DNA from: Thereva unica
Lineage: Eukaryota > Arthropoda > Insecta > Diptera > Therevidae
Length of the DNA: 64,000 nt
Reading direction: 5' to 3'
Assembly (NCBI GenBank): GCA_949987705.1
Contig: OX465282.1
Coordinates: forward strand, 5,940,501-6,004,500
The notes below the pieces were generated by a model. It did no database searches. It was not told where the DNA came from and saw only the letters and a list, made by a program, of their open reading frames with translations. Positions within the stretch are counted from its first letter, which is position 1. Every line of letters starts with the position of its first letter. The position numbers were made by a program, and so were the translations under genes. Positions 14,114 through 26,100 of this stretch are shown here, piece by piece.

Positions 14114-17100
14114 GTTACTTTCGCATTTATAATATTAGTAAGGATATGTGATCAGGTGTTCGTTAAGATTTTGCACACCTTAGTTGCACATAGAAGATAT
14201 TCGATGATAATTGATATGTAATTAAATTGGCTTATCATGATTTATTTATATTAAGTAGGTACACTATATACGGAAAGGATTAACAACTGTGCCAGTGACT
14301 AAGCAGGTTAATGGTGCTTCTGTTTAATCTGTTCTTAAGTATAATTGGTCTGGGGTTTCTTTTTTTGTGTTGTAGCTGTTGTTGAGCACATAATTAAAGC
14401 TACATTAGTTTAAAAAAAGTTTCTAAGGTCATTGCAATCGCCTTAAGTGTAGAATGGTTATTGCAAAATTACGATAACTTATGGAATGTTCTTTGTTTGA
14501 TCGTTTTTTTTTATCAATTTGATTTTGGCGTCGATTCGAATATGCAGAATGAGATTGCACTTGTAGTGACCTCAACAGAAATTGCGTCAACGGTACTTGA
14601 TGGTGGACGTACGGCGCACCCAAGCTGCCATTGAATTTGAACCAGTTATGTAGAAACACCTACATGTATCATCAGCAAAAACTCCTGTATTGTCCCAGTC
14701 TTTAAAACGTGTAAAATTATAGTTTGGGACGAATGCACCATTTTCGAGGAAAAACCAACCAATCGGAAACGCTCTGACACTACTCGCAACGGATTTTCGC
14801 TCAACTTAATCTCAATAGTACATCTCCGAACGGATTGACATTTTTTTTCCAATTGTACCCGTGGATGCCCATGAAAAAAGCGACTTTGACATTCCCGATA
14901 GTTTTGGCGCACGCCATTCTATTGGCTTATGAATGCAGCGAGGCGCACCGGGTTCCAGCTAGTTTTTACATAAAAATGAGAGCGAAAATTCCATTCACTC
15001 TCATTGGTCGAGTTTTCTGAACCGATCTAACTGATTTTTCATCATAGGGCTCGTGAATAATCTTACGAGGATCCAAATCGCGAGTGCCACTAAGCGCGAC
15101 ACAAGCCTCGCCACTTGGCAACATTTTTAGAGCCTACTTATAAAACAGCTCTATCTATCATTGTGCCTTGAAGCATGTGCACTGTTACGACCCAACGCAA
15201 AATTAGTGACAGCATACGACTTACCATACTTTTCCTTATTCCTTTAAAGAGTCAAATCCGATAGTAGTTGGCTCAATTTTGACACCGACACCATGAGTAT
15301 TTCCATATATTGTTCTGTCATTAAACTCTACAAAGAGTACTTGTGGTAGCTCCCCGGAATAAAGTTGGTCACGACGTAGTGCAGGCCACACAATATTCCG
15401 AATGTCACCCACCATGACCAACGTTAATGTTCTTTCTGAGAATTATCCTTGATCCAACACCAATTTTTATAGAATTAGGAAACCCTACTGTGTTGTTGGG
15501 GTCTAAATGTGAAATCTGATTTTGAACGTTGCCCGTACATTTTTGGCTTCTACCGCCATTACATTCTTTGATTCTACATGCAATAAATCGAATTTGGCGT
15601 AAATTGCATCTGACGGCCGCCATATTGTTTCCGATCTGCAAAGGCCTTATTTACCAAACTGGTAAGTGCTCCAATAGCGCGTTCAAGGCCGTTCAATACA
15701 ATGTAGTTGGCCCATACAAGCGCTATGACTATGGTAGGAAGACTAATCTGCCCTGCTCTTTAGCTGCATCAAAGATCTCTCGTCAATGCTTAGCACAAGA
15801 GTTTGGCCGTTCTGGTCCACCTTCCTACAAATCTTATGCCAAAAGATCACATTAATGGGCAGATTACACGTTTCGGTTCCCTAACATCGTAGGAGAAGTT
15901 ATCTGGAACCACTGCCGTGGTCATCCCGGCCAACTTATACGTGTATAAAGATCCTTTGGGGCTCTCCTCTTTTCTTCTTCTGGAGTCTTCCTCTGACCGT
16001 TGAAATGTAAGCAGTACATCAGATGGGTCCAGCTGTGCCGCTAGAATTTATAGGAGCTGGTGCTGTCAAAACTCTTGCGGGTCCAAAAACTTTTGACAGA
16101 GTGGCGAGGGTCTCCTTTTTGTGGCCTCCTAGGATCCTGACCCCCATCCTAATTCCGTTTGTTGAGAAGGATATTTTCTCGATACAATGACATAGGCTTT
16201 GAAGGGTGTGCTCCCTCTCACCTAATATAATCGTTCTACCCAGGAGATCTGCTTACTCATTTCGATCGAATCTTCCATGCCCTTCATGCTTCATGTATCT
16301 TTTTCAGGGCAACTTTATTAGTGAATGTGAAAGCGTGTAAGGAATCCATGCACTCTCTGTCAATAGCGAAAGCCTCCGCTTGAAATATCTGCTTAGATCT
16401 ACTTCCAACCTACAACTGAATCCGTAAATATCAGCCCCTGTTGCTGAATCTTCAACGCTGGATCCATCTGAATCTTCTTCCATCGTCTTGCGTCTTTCTA
16501 GCCCGTTGCCGATCCATAGTTGCGATCCTGCTTGCGAGTTAAATTATGCAGAACGCCTTTTTACCGTCCGATTGCCTCTTTCCGTACCTCTACGTGAAGG
16601 GAAATGTCGTTTTTAGCATTGCACCTACCACTCTCTCAATACTTCGTCAAGTGTAGCAGAATGGCCCTTCGATGTTCCACTTGGCATCATTCTATTTGTT
16701 AATTTAATTCTCTCTTTAGCGCATTTAGTGACTCTAACTTCCTCAATACTTGTTCAGTCGTTCAGTAGTCTATAGGTTGAGAGACATTTGACAGCCACCC
16801 CAGAAGGGCATGGGTCGAGGCCACACGCAACGATATGGTTCTTTCGAAGTTCAAGAAGTTCCAGTATTTAAAACACACCATGACGAGTACAACATGATGG
16901 ACTTGTAGTTACACAAGATGACGACTCCTAAGCTTGGGCTTTCTTGTGAATACTCCAAACCAAGTTATACGGAATTAAAGTAAAAAATTTAATCAATAAA
17001 AAATAAAAATCTCAACAAAGATAATTTAAAGATAAAAAGAAATCTTTTTAATTACCAAAATACCCCAGAAAATGCGTAGTAAAATCGTTTATTTTTGTGC

Positions 17101-20100
17101 CCAGTTTTCCACCCACTTCCTCCAAATAACTTCGTTTTCTCTCTACCTCCTATCAAAACCCATATTCCACGACTACCTCTCCATCCAATTCCTTTCAATA
17201 TAATATCACACGAAAAAAAGCGCATCGCAAAAAAATATCAATCGTCGATTTCACAAAAAAAAAGAAATCAGAATTTCCTCTTCGTTTTTTACGTTTTAAT
17301 ATTTTTTTTCATTTCCATCTTCTCTTACCTGGGCGCATACCTGTGAGAGAAGACAAGATACCTGTAAAAGAAGGAAATGGACAATTTCCGGAATCATACC
17401 CTCTCGGCATCACTTTCTTGGCTCAGTGAAATGAAATGAAAATTTAATTTTAAATGAAGTGAAACTATTAAAGTATTGATTTTTAATTGGTTTTCGATGT
17501 TTGATTTCATTTTTTTTTTGCTTTTTTTTTTAATCTATAAAATTTTGATTTTTAATTTTTTTCTCTCTGTTGTTTCTTTTGCAGTGGCAGGTGAAACTCG
17601 TGTAAAGAGGCAAGAGGATGACGATGGTCCAGATGCTAATACCATCGAAGAGCTTTGCCAAGATAGGCCTGGTGATGAATATTTCCGTCTTTCAACGGAA
17701 GGAGATTGCCGTGATGTAGTTAGGTATGGCTTAATGCAAAATTTATTTATTCTTTTTCAATTATTCAATTTAATTTGATTTTTTTGTTTAATGAAAAAAG
17801 TTTTAAGAAGAGATTACTTTTAGGCTAGACAGGATTTAGGAAGTATGATAGGAAAAAGAAATATTTACATAGCTATAATATTTTTAGATATCCTCGCGAT
17901 TATAGATTATATTCTAAAAGAAACTGTCGCCATTTAAGTAAATTTCTTTAATTTTCCATTTTAATTAAAATTCAAAGGGTCCTTAGTATGGACTAACATA
18001 CAAATGCGCCAGATCTTAGAGATCATAGCTTCGAATTCACATAGCTCTATGGTCCTTCGTTTTTCTACTTTTTCTACCAGATAGTATTTCTTCTTTCTTG
18101 CCTTCCCTTTCTAGAGTTATCACCAGCACTGTCTTCTTCTATTTCCTTTTTAACGAGGAAAGTGGTGAGAATCAGGGAATGGTGTGAGTTCCTGTAAGGT
18201 GCATGCCTAAGACAGGAGACACCGTAGCGCAGGGGGACTAAATTCAGCAAACCTTTTGCATGACATTCAAGTCCAAAACGGAACGAGCCATACAGGTATT
18301 ACTCTTTGGCCTGGCGTCATCAGCGTAACCTGGAAAAGAAACTCTTTGCAGAAAAGGTGGCTTCGACAAAGCTTGCTCAAAAATTCCAACGATTCTGCTG
18401 ATGATGATTTTTCATCATGCCCACCCAAGTTAAACACTCCCAGATACCTAAGTACGGGCTTGTAGTGAAGTTTCACTGTTTCCACATTTTTCGGCTTGCT
18501 GATTAGCACTACTTCTGTATTGCAGAGTATCTTTAGGGTCGTGGGTCAAGCCCCACGGAACAACATCATCCTTTTGAGGTTCCACTTCTCACCAGAATCG
18601 GAACCGGTGATGGCACCGGACCTGATCTTGGTTGTAGAACCGCTAATGAGATAGAAAAACATACTTTATCGTTATTCCATATTACTAAACACAAAATATT
18701 GCTTCTCGTGGAACGCGTAGCGTCAGTCCTTTATCATACATTAAGATCCACCGGAGGGGGCCTAGGTGTAGCCTGTTAAATATCACCCATTTGAAAAGCT
18801 TGCCCATAGGGTTTAGGGGGGCACTATAAGCCAACAAATCCATCCGACACAAACTTTTCGCACTTCGCTTAATCAGGGAGCACTTCTTCTCTTAAACACG
18901 CTGAGAATTCACCCACAGTCCTACATTCGGCCCCACTTTGAATACAAACCGCCATGGCTTGGCTAGACAGGGTGTAAAACCGCGCCTTCAAATTCATTGA
19001 CGATAGCACCCTTTGTTCCTCCATAAGTCACCGTAGGGATGTAGCAGCCCTCAACAAGTTTTACCATTATAACCATTGCGACTGCTCCACTGAAATAAAG
19101 AATCTCTTGCATACAAGGCAATTCTTTCCGGCAACACAAAACTAGCCAACTCGACTCACCCCTTCACCATGCGGACTTTCTTTTCGCGCACATTACAGTT
19201 TAGAATTTCGTTTATAAATAGAACAACCCGGTTGTGGAACTGTCTTCTGCATTCGGTGTCTCCGAGCTCATATAACTTCTCAGAGTTCAAACGGAAAGTT
19301 CATCGACATCTATTCATGTACCCTCCAGACTCGTAGCCTATCCTTTTTCATCTAACCTTCAGATCAAGCTTACTACTACATATTGCACCATGGCACGGAC
19401 TAGTAGTACGAAGAGTGACTCCTAAGCTTCATCTTACCACCAAAAAAATCATGATGCCATACAAACTGTCAGCTTCGCTGCTCTTTTCGCTATATCATCT
19501 GCCACAGGGAAGTTTGGTTTCCACAATTTCTTCCTCCCTTACCTCTAGGACGTCTGCTGCACCATCCACGTTTACTACAGGCAGATATATTACAGGCAGC
19601 CAATAGGAATCTCCTTTTCCATGCCAATTTCCTTACCTTTGCTCCGGTAGAAGCTGCAAAATAACGATCTGCTCGGCTGTATCCTCATCCGCAATGGTTC
19701 GTCAACGCTAAGGGCTAGAGCTGTCTATTCTGGACCTTCTTTCTACGTTTCACATGCAGGTCACCTTAATCGGCTGGTTTTCGTTCACCATCCTGCAGAG
19801 CACAAGTTCCGATTCCGGTAGGGAACCTGAAGCTGATGCTCTTGAAGTTGGAAAGGTCTTTTTCCTCAATTACTTTGAGGATACAGTGGATTTGCCTGTC
19901 TGCCGACACCATTCACTAGTTGGTTTGGTTTGCACAAGTGACTATTTTCTACTATACGACACAAAGTACGCAAATCAATAGTGTATAAGTTAAAATTTGT
20001 GACAACTACTCCAAACGTCATGTGTCGAGCCACACGTATCAACATTTTCGCTTCGAAGTTCCACATAGTATCATTCAATTTCTTACTTGTCTTCTGTCTT

Positions 20101-23100
20101 TATAGCACTTAGTGACACTAACTTCCTCCACTCCTCTTCAGTCGTCAACCAAAAGTCATGGGTCATGGGTCGAGCCCCACGCAATAAATTTTCCCTTCGA
20201 CTTTCCACAAAAAATGCCATTCTCTCGTTTCTGTTTTAGCCTGTAGAATTACGAATATTTAGTTTATGACAGTATCTTTTGGGATATATTAGGATTAGTA
20301 TTAAAAATTTATATTTAGTTTTACCTAATTTTTAGTAGTATTATTACTATTACAAAAAGTAGATATTTTTTTCTCAGTAATTATTTAATTTATTGTTTAA
20401 AACTTAAATAAAATAAAAATACAAAACATTAAAAAATGCAAAAAAATATTAAAAAAAATAAAAATTAGGTGCGATAACGCCGGTGAAAATGGCGTAACAA
20501 GACTTGCATCAGTACGATGTCCTACTGGGCTAGCATTTGACATAACGCGACAAACTTGCGATTGGAAGACAAATGTTAAAAATTGTGATCAAATTGAAAG
20601 TAAGTTTAATACACAACAAGAGAATTCACAAAAAAAATATAAATATACTATATCCAAAAAAACCATCTCAAAATATTGCATCCTCATATCACAATCGGCT
20701 TCCAATCGTCATGAATGTTTTCTTTCTCTCCTTTTATATAATCAACAAAAATAAAAATATTAATAACATTTGTGAATGTGACTAACAAAAAGGGCTCTTC
20801 TATGCCTTTTTTTTATTATATATAGGGATTTTAGGGATTCATTTTCTTTTGTTGTTTTATTTAATAATTTTTATATTTATTAAGGATTGTTTGTTCTACT
20901 ATTTTTTTCCAGATGATTACTTTTTTTTAAATTAAAAATAAACATACATTAAATATTATATTTCATTACTAATTTATATTTTTTTCTTTTTTATCTTCTC
21001 TTTTCATTTTTAATTTTAAATCTCGCGTCTTCATACCAAAAAAATAAAAAATAAAATAAAAATAAATAAATAAATGGTAACCATTAAAATATCTGCATCT
21101 ACACATTACTCTTGCCTGTTTTTTAATAATTAAATAAAATAAATAAATAAATAAATCATCGAATGTTGCATGCTGAATGTCCGGATATTATATGATTAAC
21201 AATATTTTGTTTTAAATTTTGATTATATTTACCAACAAAAAAAATAAATAAATAAATAAACTACGAATTTGAAATCTGAAGATGTACAAGATCTGGATTA
21301 AAGCAAATACAATGTCCATCGGGGCTAGCATTTGATATCGACAAACAGACATGTGACTGGAAAGCAAAAGTAAATAATTGCGATCAGAAGGAAAGTAAGT
21401 CTCAAACCAAAGATTTTTTAAAAAAACCTGCAAAATGCAAAAACAAATTTTTATTTAGTAAAAAAACAAAAAAAAATAAAGAAAACACCAATTAAAAAAC
21501 ACCAACAATAATTTTTGTTTTGTAGTTTTGAAAATAAAAAAAATTTTGTTTGTACACAAAAACAAAATACCACAGTACATAATTTTTTTGAGGAAAATTG
21601 TTTTTATTTTTTTGAGTAGAATTTTGATTTAATATAATATGACTATGGTTTGGGATTGCAAATACACGATTTGAAAAAAAAAATATGAAAAATAAAATTG
21701 TTGTTCATAGTAGACATTTTTTTTTAATTTTCATAAAAAACAAAACTCCCACCTTTTTTTTCTAAAACATACAAACTTTGCATTTCACTTTCCCCCCAAA
21801 CAAAAAATCTCTTTTGATAATATCAAAAAACCAAAAAAAAATTCCTACTAAGAAAAACAAATTTATTACAAATCTCAAAATGTACCCAGATACACAGTAA
21901 ACGAGAAAAAGGATAAAATGTATAGAGCTATCAACAAAAAAAATGGATTGGAATACAAATTTTTGCTTGCAAATAAAAAAAATCCCCCAGCGTGTGTGCC
22001 AATATATCAGCAATAATAATAATAATACAAAAAACAAAGCGCAGATTGAAATAAATAAACATAACATAAATATTTTAAACAAAAAAAATGGTGATGGTTT
22101 ATTGCTTTTAAAACTAGTAGTAGTACTAGTATTATGCTTTGTGTAAATTTTTAGACAGCAACTTTATGTACAACAATGTCGACTATTTTGTGAAATTGTA
22201 AATACAAATTTTTAGCTTGGTTGGTAATCTAGAGGTTAAAAAAATATGCAACTGCCATTGCACAGGGCATGAGTCGAAGCCACATGCAGCAACATGGTTT
22301 CTTCGACGTTCTCCTTGACATAATTCTATTTCTTAGTTGCCTTTTACGTTTTAAAGTGACCCTAACTTGCTCAATACTTCTTCAGTCGTTTAGCTTTCTA
22401 TCGGTGGAGACAAGCGACAGCCGTTCCAAAAGGGCATGAGTCGAAGCCACACGTAGCATCATGACCCCTGTGATTTCCACTTCGGAAAGTCGTAATCTTG
22501 CTTTTAGTGTAAATATTAACTTCTGAGCATTAGGATGTGTTGTTGCTCGTGAATGAACTTTATCAAGTATATTTTTGAAATCCTTTCAGGGTCACCAACA
22601 AGAAATTCCCGTCCTCGAAAAATTACAGCTAAAGGCTTCGATCTCAATATTTTTAGCAGCAGTCGCCAACATTCCTTGTCATTTTGAACTATCTTAATAC
22701 ACAGTGGATGAAGTCCTTTTCGATGATCTGCACAACTGGAAATCAACATCTGAGACATTCATGCTCCACCGCGATGATGTATCGTACAAGTGTACCCTTT
22801 CAGAAGTGCCCACCTACCTAGCGATCTTGGCACACAATTCATTGAAGAAAAGTGATTCTGCTAAAAGTTATTTCGAAAAACATTCGGAAACCAATGGAAA
22901 TTTTACTTCCGACCCTTCTCTCGTATGTTCATTCTAAAAATTAATCTGTGACGCACAATATCTGTTCAGACACCCTTAACCAATTTGTTACTGACTATAC
23001 TATTACCTCTCTCCCATCTTCTTCGTGATCATTGCCAAGAATTAAATCAAATCCAAAGCGACTGGTAGCTTAGGTTTCTAAAAATGCTCATACCTTGCCT

Positions 23101-26100
23101 ATTGCCTATTTTAACTTACACATTCAACTTCTTCCTCACGGTATCAAAGTTTCTCTCGTCTTAAAAATATGTATGCTTTAATCATACCCAATTCATTCTC
23201 AATTTCACTTCTCCTACCAATCTTTCCAATCGTCGTTCCATCAGCATTCTTGCATTTCAGGTCCTTGAATAGCAAGGGTGCAGATAGGGCTTCTATGAGG
23301 CTAGCCCCAATGCCTCATGTTGATCACGTTTGGAGTGCCCTATAAGACCCACAGAGGGCATCTAAAGCCTTTCCCCATCGCGAGTGGCAAATAGAGGCTA
23401 ACAAATTAATTTATATTTTTAAACGCGAGGGTTGTGTTTTCAATCGGTCCTCCAACTGAGTACTGATCACGTCAAATGCTGCTTGACTTCCGTAAACGAA
23501 AGAGGCATGTTGGGCTGGTGACAGTAAAGTCACATTTTATTACTTTTTTGAAATAACAGAACATTTCCGCAGTTGCACACTTCAACAGAATGCTCCCATA
23601 ACCCCTTCCACCCAACCTCACTTCGCTCCAAATCTCAAATCATGCTGCACGGAGCTAAACCAAAGCCACAAAGACTTGTGGGAGTTTGGAAATTCCTGAA
23701 AAGATTACTCACACACGAGTGAGCGTACTTGCAAACAACTCTCGGTCATGAGTGACGAGTGAGTTGAATGAGTCGCACATGAGTGAGAATTTTCGTACCC
23801 TGGTTTATTCCGACTACTGACATGACAGGGAGAAGTTTGTCTAATCTTGTTTGTAAGTAGTTTAAAGAAGAACAGGACAGATTGCCGATATGTATTTGGC
23901 CAGGAATACGACGGGCCAAGCGTATGTACGCGAAAAATGCTCCTTAGGTCTCTACGTGCACTTCCGTTCACATTCACTGAAATTGGCGATATGATATCGT
24001 CGATATGAGATTCTTCTTCTTAAGCTGGAATCTGTAATTTAGTTGGTATAATGCAGTGTATCGAATGCATTGCAAACTATGCAAAAGCTCTACAAGAAAC
24101 GAATGCAAGAATTGTCAAAGCTGAGTTTAAAATTTGGCGAGAAGTGTGCCGCTCTGACAACGGAAATTATTCGGAAATCCACTGAAAAAGTTGGTTACAA
24201 AAATCTGCCCTTCGTCCTCTCTTACCCTCTTCTCTACAAACAACGTTTTTAGTTGATTTTTGTTGGTTCGCTATTGGCTCATGTGTACCTGGCCAATAAA
24301 GCAACACCGTTTCGAAATAAACTTCCAGTACAGACGCGGATGTATGCATCCAGACGCAAAAGCTTTTCTCAAAACTTTTCTGAACGAGCTCAACAAAATC
24401 TGCTGTGTTCCTCTCTCCTAATTTTCAATAAATAAGCTTCCAAATCAGCTTTTACATCGAGATGCATACGTCCCCGTGTACAAGGACCTCATGACAATGT
24501 ATATATACTTTATTATGAACATTGTAAACCAACTTTGTAAAATAGTAAATTGTAAATAATTTTTCCTTTATTAACTAACTAATTTTTACTAACAATGGAT
24601 GGATGAAAAATAGAAGATGCTTAAATAATGTAGCGTTGATTTGTTGTTTCTAACTAACTTAAATTCACATCAGTACACTTCCCAATTACATTATCCCTCA
24701 AAAAAAAAATACATACATTAAATTCAGAACATACACAGCACAAACAAAAACAAAAAAATTTAATAAAATATAATAAAATATTAATATTTATTTTTTTTTT
24801 CTTTATTAATAATCAAAAAGAACCAAGAAAAGCACTACCAATCCTAAAAACCGATGAACCAATCTGCCCAGAGGGTAAATTATCCTGCGGAAATGGTGAA
24901 TGTATTGAAAAGGAACTCTTCTGTAATGGAAAACCAGATTGCAAGGATGAATCTGATGAAAATGCTTGCAGTAAGTTTTAATATTTATATTTATGTTTTT
25001 TTTTTTTATTAATAATAAATATTAATTTGTTTTACAGCTGTTGACGTTGATCCAAATCGTGCCCCTGAATGTGATCCCACACAATGTGCCTTGCCAGATT
25101 GTTTCTGTTCAGCTGATGGTACTCGTATCCCCGGTGGTATTGAGCCACAACAAGTACCACAAATGATAACAATCACATTCAATGGTGCTGTTAATGTTGA
25201 TAATATTGATTTATACGAAGATATTTTCAATGGACAACGTCAAAATCCAAACGGTTGCACAATTAAGGGAACATTTTTTGTCTCGCACAAATATACAAAC
25301 TATTCAGCCGTACAGGATTTACATAGAAAAGGACATGAAATCTCTGTCTTCTCACTAACACACAAAGATGATCCAAATTACTGGACACATGGTACATATG
25401 ATGATTGGTTAGCTGAAATGGCTGGTGCACGTTTGATTATTGAACGTTTCGCCAATATCACTGATGGATCAATTATTGGAATGCGAGCACCATACCTGCG
25501 TGTCGGCGGTAACAAACAATTCGAAATGATGGCTGATCAATTCTTTGTTTATGATGCATCAATAACAGCATCATTAGGACGTGTACCAATTTGGCCATAT
25601 ACTTTATATTTCCGTATGCCGCACAGATGTAATGGTAATGCACATAATTGCCCATCAAGATCACATCCAGTTTGGGAAATGGTTATGAACGAGCTTGATC
25701 GTCGTGATGATCCGTCATTTGATGAATCTTTACCTGGTTGTCATATGGTTGATTCATGCTCCAATATCCAAAGCGGTGAACAATTCGGACGTCTTCTACG
25801 TCACAATTTCAATCGTCACTACAATAGCAATCGTGCACCATTAGGTCTTAATTTCCATGCATCATGGTTGAAATCAAAGAAAGAATATCGCGAAGAATTG
25901 ATTAAATTCATTGAAGAAATGTTGGGACGTAATGATGTGTTCTTTGTTACAATGTTGCAAGTTATTCAATGGATGCAGAATCCAACTGAATTGAATTCTC
26001 TGCGTGATTTCCAAGAATGGAAGGAGAAGTGTGACGTTAAGGGACAACCCTACTGTTCATTACCAAATGCTTGCCCATTAACAACTAGGGAATTACCTGG

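Larger units (their letters stand above)
12785..14146 (+). mobile_element. Non-autonomous element with internal tandem array and (ACAG)n tail
   Basis: The left end begins near a CCCGCGTGCTTTGCAACGCC word and the right end near CGCATTTATAATATTAG followed by TAAGGAT. Both words look like ends of a dispersed insect repeat that carries an ACAG microsatellite just before its end. In between lies a tandem array (13140-13890). No ORF. The class (Helitron-like, mini-me-like or truncated LINE) cannot be decided here. Confidence 0.6.

Noticed and set aside
21762..22082. 106-residue hydrophobic minus-strand ORF
   Set aside because: Low-complexity Phe/Ile/Leu translation of A-rich intron sequence.
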